A DNA stretch of 9,233 bases from Candidatus Uhrbacteria bacterium RIFCSPLOWO2_02_FULL_49_11 (GTDB taxonomy: Bacteria; Patescibacteriota; Patescibacteriia; 2-02-FULL-49-11), in NCBI GenBank assembly GCA_001791465.1, contig MGER01000034.1, positions 313-9,545 of the forward strand, given 5' to 3'. The notes beneath the pieces were generated by a model that saw nothing but the letters and a program-made list of their open reading frames with translations, had not been told where the DNA came from and ran no database searches. Positions 6,499 through 9,233 of this stretch are shown one piece after another. The first letter of the stretch is position 1; every line of letters starts with the position of its first letter. The translations under genes were made by a program, and so were the position numbers.

Positions 6499-6517
6499 GT
6501 GGCAGATAAACTGCCAC
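6499..6517 (-). promoter_or_regulatory. Perfect 7-bp hairpin just upstream of corA
   Basis: GTGGCAG (6499-6505) and CTGCCAC (6511-6517) are a perfect inverted repeat around a 5-nt loop, ending 8 nt before the preferred corA start. In the mRNA it would lie where a ribosome binding site is expected, so it may influence translation initiation. The role is inferred. Confidence 0.4.
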
Positions 6518-6544
6518 GCTACCATGATTTGATTTTTATGTAGC

Positions 6545-6581
6545 GTCGCAGCCTGCCTGCGCAGGCAGGCTTGTCTGCGAC
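6545..6581. repeat. 20-bp palindrome, copy 2, with extended stem
   Basis: The 20-base palindrome at 6551-6570 is identical to that at 4862-4881. Here GTCGCAG (6545-6551) and CTGCGAC (6575-6581) extend the stem past a 4-nt bulge. It lies in the 107-bp gap between the regulator gene and the corA start. No U-tract follows on either strand, so I do not call it a terminator. Confidence 0.85.
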
Positions 6582-6597
6582 AAAAGGCTGATAAAAT

Positions 6598-7233
6598 TTA
6601 CTCTAACCGATCCACGAGCACCATCCGTTCTCCCTCAAGCACGCGGTAAAGGAACTTGTCCGTCATGGCGCGGCGCATCTTAAATTCATGGGTGGACATG
6701 AGGGTATAGCGCACCTCTTCCCCGAAGCTCTTTTTAAGCTGCCGGATCAAGGCGATAAGCTTTTTCCGGTGCACCGTGCCCACGATAAGGAGATCGGTGG
6801 GCGCATCGGCATCGCCCACAAAAAAACCGGTGAGCATGATAAGCCTCACGTTCCCCAATTTCCCTATCGCTTCAGTAAGCGACCGACCTGCCAATAATTG
6901 GGATTTGAAAATAAGGCTTTTGAGCTCATGAAAAAGGACGAATTCAGGGTTTGCCTGATAGTATTTGCGCGAATCAGCCGCCAACTTCTTTTTTTGCTTC
7001 CTCTTGTTTTTGGAGCGCGCGTGCGCCGATTCGTGTGCGTTTTTCACCTCCTCCGGCCCCCGTTGTATCACCACACCTAACCGTATGAGGTTTGCAATCT
7101 CCCTGCGCACGGAATTGATGCGCTCGCCGATTGCCCGGGTAAGCTCGCGCACAAAGAAGAGTTGGGTAGGCTGGGCGAGGAATATTTTCAGCAGTTTTAT
7201 TCTCGTTCTTGAGCCAAAGAGTTGTTCTAGCAT
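6598..7233 (-). CDS. Winged-helix regulator with C-terminal nucleotidyltransferase-like domain
   Basis: A 211-residue protein. Residues 1-60 look like a winged helix-turn-helix (LFGSRTRIKLLKIFL, FVRELTRAIGERINSVRREIANLIRLGVV). A Lys/Arg-rich linker follows (about 68-90). Residues 100-211 resemble a small nucleotidyltransferase/MNT-like fold, with a Gly/Asp-rich turn GFFVGDADAPTDLLIVG (136-152) and a helix-strand end (EFKMRRAMTDKFLYRVLE). The usual catalytic GSxxxGxxxxxSDxD pattern is not clearly present, so activity is doubtful. I recognise this architecture from candidate-phyla genomes but know no defined function. It starts at ATG 7231-7233, behind a TATAAT box and without a Shine-Dalgarno sequence. 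It is the first gene of the unit containing corA and the tsaB-like gene, and is divergent from the large plus-strand gene, so a local regulatory role is a reasonable guess. Confidence 0.75.
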   Translation of the reverse strand: MLEQLFGSRTRIKLLKIFLAQPTQLFFVRELTRAIGERINSVRREIANLIRLGVVIQRGPEEVKNAHESAHARSKNKRKQKKKLAADSRKYYQANPEFVLFHELKSLIFKSQLLAGRSLTEAIGKLGNVRLIMLTGFFVGDADAPTDLLIVGTVHRKKLIALIRQLKKSFGEEVRYTLMSTHEFKMRRAMTDKFLYRVLEGERMVLVDRLE

Positions 7234-7237
7234 GGAG

Positions 7238-7264
7238 TTAATGGTAATTATGAATTATCCATAA
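7238..7264. promoter_or_regulatory. AT-rich imperfect palindrome at the regulator promoter, possible operator
   Basis: TTAATGGTAATT is mirrored by AATTATCCATAA with a one-base offset in each arm. It spans the predicted transcription start (near 7260) and the leader of the winged-helix gene, where an autoregulatory operator would be expected. There is only one copy, so confidence is low. Confidence 0.35.
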
Positions 7265-7266
7265 GC

Positions 7267-7295
7267 ATTATACCTTCCTTTGCCCCCAGAGACGA
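7267..7295 (-). promoter_or_regulatory. Predicted promoter of the regulator-corA-tsaB unit
   Basis: On the minus strand a perfect -10 element TATAAT lies at 7267-7272. At 17 bp spacing the -35 region is TCGTCT (7290-7295), a poor match to consensus. The leader to the ATG would be about 27 nt. Confidence 0.5.
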
Positions 7296-7309
7296 GCTGT
7301 GGATATCTC

Positions 7310-7338
7310 TTGCCCACAATCGAGTAAATTGTCATAAT
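7310..7338 (+). promoter_or_regulatory. Predicted promoter of the large plus-strand gene
   Basis: TTGCCC (7310-7315) and CATAAT (7333-7338) are separated by exactly 17 bp and match the -35 and -10 consensus at 4 and 5 of 6 positions. Transcription would start near 7345, giving a leader of about 24 nt before ATG 7369. Confidence 0.55.
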
Positions 7339-7368
7339 TAAGGGTAACCGCCAACCTATGCACAAACC

Positions 7369-9233
7369 ATGATCATAACTGACTCGTTCACCCTCACGCT
7401 AGGTGAGCCAAAATCCTACGCGAGTACCTCCGTGCCGAATCCTGGCACGATAAGCCGCCATCCCTGGTCGCTTCTTATTTTTGTGGAAATTGACTCTATT
7501 GAGCGAAAAAGCGAGGCAATTCTTGCAGGAATCATCAGCGATATCCACGCGCGGTATGAAACAAGCCAGGCAGAGAACGGGGAAGCCGCGCTTATGGAAG
7601 TATGCCGGCGTTTCAACGAAGACGCCCTCTCCCTCACGAGAAAGACCCATGCGTGGTTTAAAAAGCTCCATATCGCGCTTGCGGTCATAGACGGCGCCAC
7701 CCTCTCGCTGGCGACCTTTGGCACGGTACGGGCCTTCCTCCATCACCGTACGCGCATCACGGACATCCTTAAATCAGCCCAGCAAGACCAAGAGCCTCCT
7801 CCCACCACCTTCAAGATATTCCCCTCCCTTGTCCAGGGCATAATGGAGCCGGGCGATAAATTATTCATTTGCTGCCGCCATCTTTTCGACTATCTCACGG
7901 TTGATAAAATCCACACGTTTCTGAACGAGGAGCATCCGCAGGAACTCATCCCGCACCTCAAAAGGCTCCTGAAGGGACTGCCGGGGAGCGTAGCCGTGGC
8001 AGCGGTCGCTGCGGAATCCGTACCATCCGCCGCTCCTTATCTTTCCGAATCAAGAGAGCCTGACTCGAATCAGTCAATGTCTGAACTCAACACGCTTGCC
8101 TCGCGCACCTCTGACTTGCTCACCGGCTCCCGATTTCAGCAGCTGCGCCACATTATCTCATCGTTCTCTCAGCGCCAAAACACAAATCAACCACCACTAC
8201 AGCCAAAAAAAATAGTGGAAAATCTTAAAAAAATATTCATCACTAGTAGTGCAAGCATTTGGCTGCAGCGCGCATTTGCCTCCCTTGCGCACGCCTCTTC
8301 CTTGAGGATTAATGCATTTATCCGTCTCATTTTCCCCAAACTGCACGCTAAGGAAACCGCGCCATTTGTTGATCCGCCCGCCGCCGCACAGGCGCCTCTC
8401 CCTTCCTGGCGCAGGATGCTGCGGAACGCCCACGCACGGTTCCGCAAACTTCCCCGCTCAAGCCAATACCTTTTCATAAGCTCGCTCCTCTTAGGAATCC
8501 TCTTCATTGAAAGCGTCGTCTCGATTACCAACCAGAAAATACGCACGCGGGAAAATGCGGACTATGAGACGAAAATTTCCTTTATTGAACAAAAGGAAAG
8601 CGAGACCGAAGCAACCCTGATTTACGGCGATGAGGAAAAAGCGCGCATGAGCCTTAAAGCTGCGCTTGATACACTCGCAAGCCTGCCTCAAAAAACCTCC
8701 GACCAAAAACAGCGGTACCAGACGCTTTCCACCCGCCTCGACGCGAGCCGCCTGAAAGTATTCCACATCCGCATGGTTGATACGCCAGAAGTCCTCATCG
8801 ATCTTTCACAGTATGCAAATGCGCAGGAACAGGTCATTCCCGGCGGACTCATCGGACCAGTGGGTAATACCCTTTATTCCTTCAATACTGAAACAGTTAC
8901 TGTGTATCTCATACAGCCTTCCAAGCAGAGCGTCACGGTCGCCTCCCCTTCCACTGACGCCCCCGCCCGGCTTACCCGCGGCACGGTGATGCCGAGCTCC
9001 TCGCTGCTTTATTTTATCTCATCTCTAGGATTCGGCAGATACGATGCTTCTGCGAGCAAGCTCACCTATGTGAAACAAAATGAGGATATGGCCAACATGG
9101 TTGACATCGCTGCATACGGTCAGCGTATTTATACCCTCAACCGCGCGACTGGATCTTTGCTAAAATTTGATCTCACTGCAAACGGTATTAATCCCGGAGA
9201 AGAGTGGCTCAAACAAGGTATCACCCTGCCAGG
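7369..9233 (+). CDS. Membrane protein with degenerate PP2C-like cytoplasmic region and beta-propeller-like C-terminal part, 3' end beyond the window
   Basis: An uninterrupted frame of 621 codons from ATG 7369 to the edge; an in-frame TAA at 7345 limits the start. Residues about 30-215 show a PPM/PP2C-like order of elements: a strand LLIFVEID, a helix pair, LHIALAVIDGATLSLATFGTV and PGDKLFICCRHLFDYLTVDKI. The metal-binding residues are missing: FVEIDSIERK stands where DGxGG is expected, GTVR for GDSR and CRHLF for SDGLF. A variable linker follows (about 216-360), then a basic stretch and one transmembrane helix (about 367-387, N terminus inside), a charged helical/coiled-coil region (about 390-455) and beta-rich sequence with propeller-like elements such as AYGQRIYTLNRATGSLLKFD (582-601). 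It has no Shine-Dalgarno sequence. The fold assignment is by pattern only. A sensor-type role at the membrane is inferred; no gene name fits. Confidence 0.8.
   Translation, partial: MIITDSFTLTLGEPKSYASTSVPNPGTISRHPWSLLIFVEIDSIERKSEAILAGIISDIHARYETSQAENGEAALMEVCRRFNEDALSLTRKTHAWFKKLHIALAVIDGATLSLATFGTVRAFLHHRTRITDILKSAQQDQEPPPTTFKIFPSLVQGIMEPGDKLFICCRHLFDYLTVDKIHTFLNEEHPQELIPHLKRLLKGLPGSVAVAAVAAESVPSAAPYLSESREPDSNQSMSELNTLASRTSDLLTGSRFQQLRHIISSFSQRQNTNQPPLQPKKIVENLKKIFITSSASIWLQRAFASLAHASSLRINAFIRLIFPKLHAKETAPFVDPPAAAQAPLPSWRRMLRNAHARFRKLPRSSQYLFISSLLLGILFIESVVSITNQKIRTRENADYETKISFIEQKESETEATLIYGDEEKARMSLKAALDTLASLPQKTSDQKQRYQTLSTRLDASRLKVFHIRMVDTPEVLIDLSQYANAQEQVIPGGLIGPVGNTLYSFNTETVTVYLIQPSKQSVTVASPSTDAPARLTRGTVMPSSSLLYFISSLGFGRYDASASKLTYVKQNEDMANMVDIAAYGQRIYTLNRATGSLLKFDLTANGINPGEEWLKQGITLP

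Noticed and set aside
6491..6517. GTG at 6517 as the corA start
   Set aside because: The added codons form a perfect hairpin and give a non-typical N terminus; two ATG codons follow within 33 bases.
6545..6581. Palindrome copy 2 as an intrinsic terminator of the regulator gene
   Set aside because: No U-tract follows the stem on either strand, and the same palindrome recurs elsewhere, so a repeat is the better call.
7399..7746. Minus-strand open frames opposite the start of the large plus-strand gene
   Set aside because: Two overlapping frames without domain signals, lying inside a longer stop-free frame that has a promoter.

Overview
The window looks like a chromosomal segment from a candidate-phyla-radiation bacterium, most likely a Patescibacteria (Parcubacteria-like) genome. 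This is an inference from gene content. The signs are a compact division and cell-wall cluster, a MurF-type ligase without its usual N-terminal domain, a very short TsaB-like protein, a winged-helix/nucleotidyltransferase-like regulator of a kind I associate with this group, and short GC-rich palindromes between genes. No rRNA, tRNA, CRISPR array or transposase gene was seen.

Positions 1-4737 (all minus strand) hold the start of a dcw cluster, read right to left: promoter with MraZ-type boxes, mraZ, rsmH, ftsL-like, ftsI-like class B penicillin-binding protein, then a MurF-type ligase that runs off the left edge. These genes link transcriptional control (MraZ), 16S rRNA methylation (RsmH), the divisome (FtsL, FtsI) and peptidoglycan precursor synthesis (MurF). 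No murE lies between ftsI and murF.

Positions 4738-5084 hold no gene that I can support. They contain a compound inverted repeat, a ~185-bp imperfect inverted repeat bracketed by 8-bp direct repeats with a perfect 20-bp palindrome nested inside, and an intrinsic terminator for the operon to the right.

Positions 5085-7295 are a second minus-strand unit: a winged-helix regulator, a CorA-family Mg2+/Co2+ channel and a minimal TsaB-like protein. A second copy of the 20-bp palindrome lies between the regulator and corA, a small hairpin sits just before the corA start, and a 7-bp tandem repeat lies at the corA/tsaB junction.

Positions 7234-7368 are a divergent promoter region. From 7369 to the right edge, on the plus strand, there is one uninterrupted 621-codon reading frame with no stop. 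It encodes a large membrane-anchored protein: a cytoplasmic region resembling a PP2C (PPM) fold without its metal-binding aspartates, one transmembrane helix, a coiled coil and a beta-propeller-like extracytoplasmic part. With the repeat elements, this is the least familiar part of the window.
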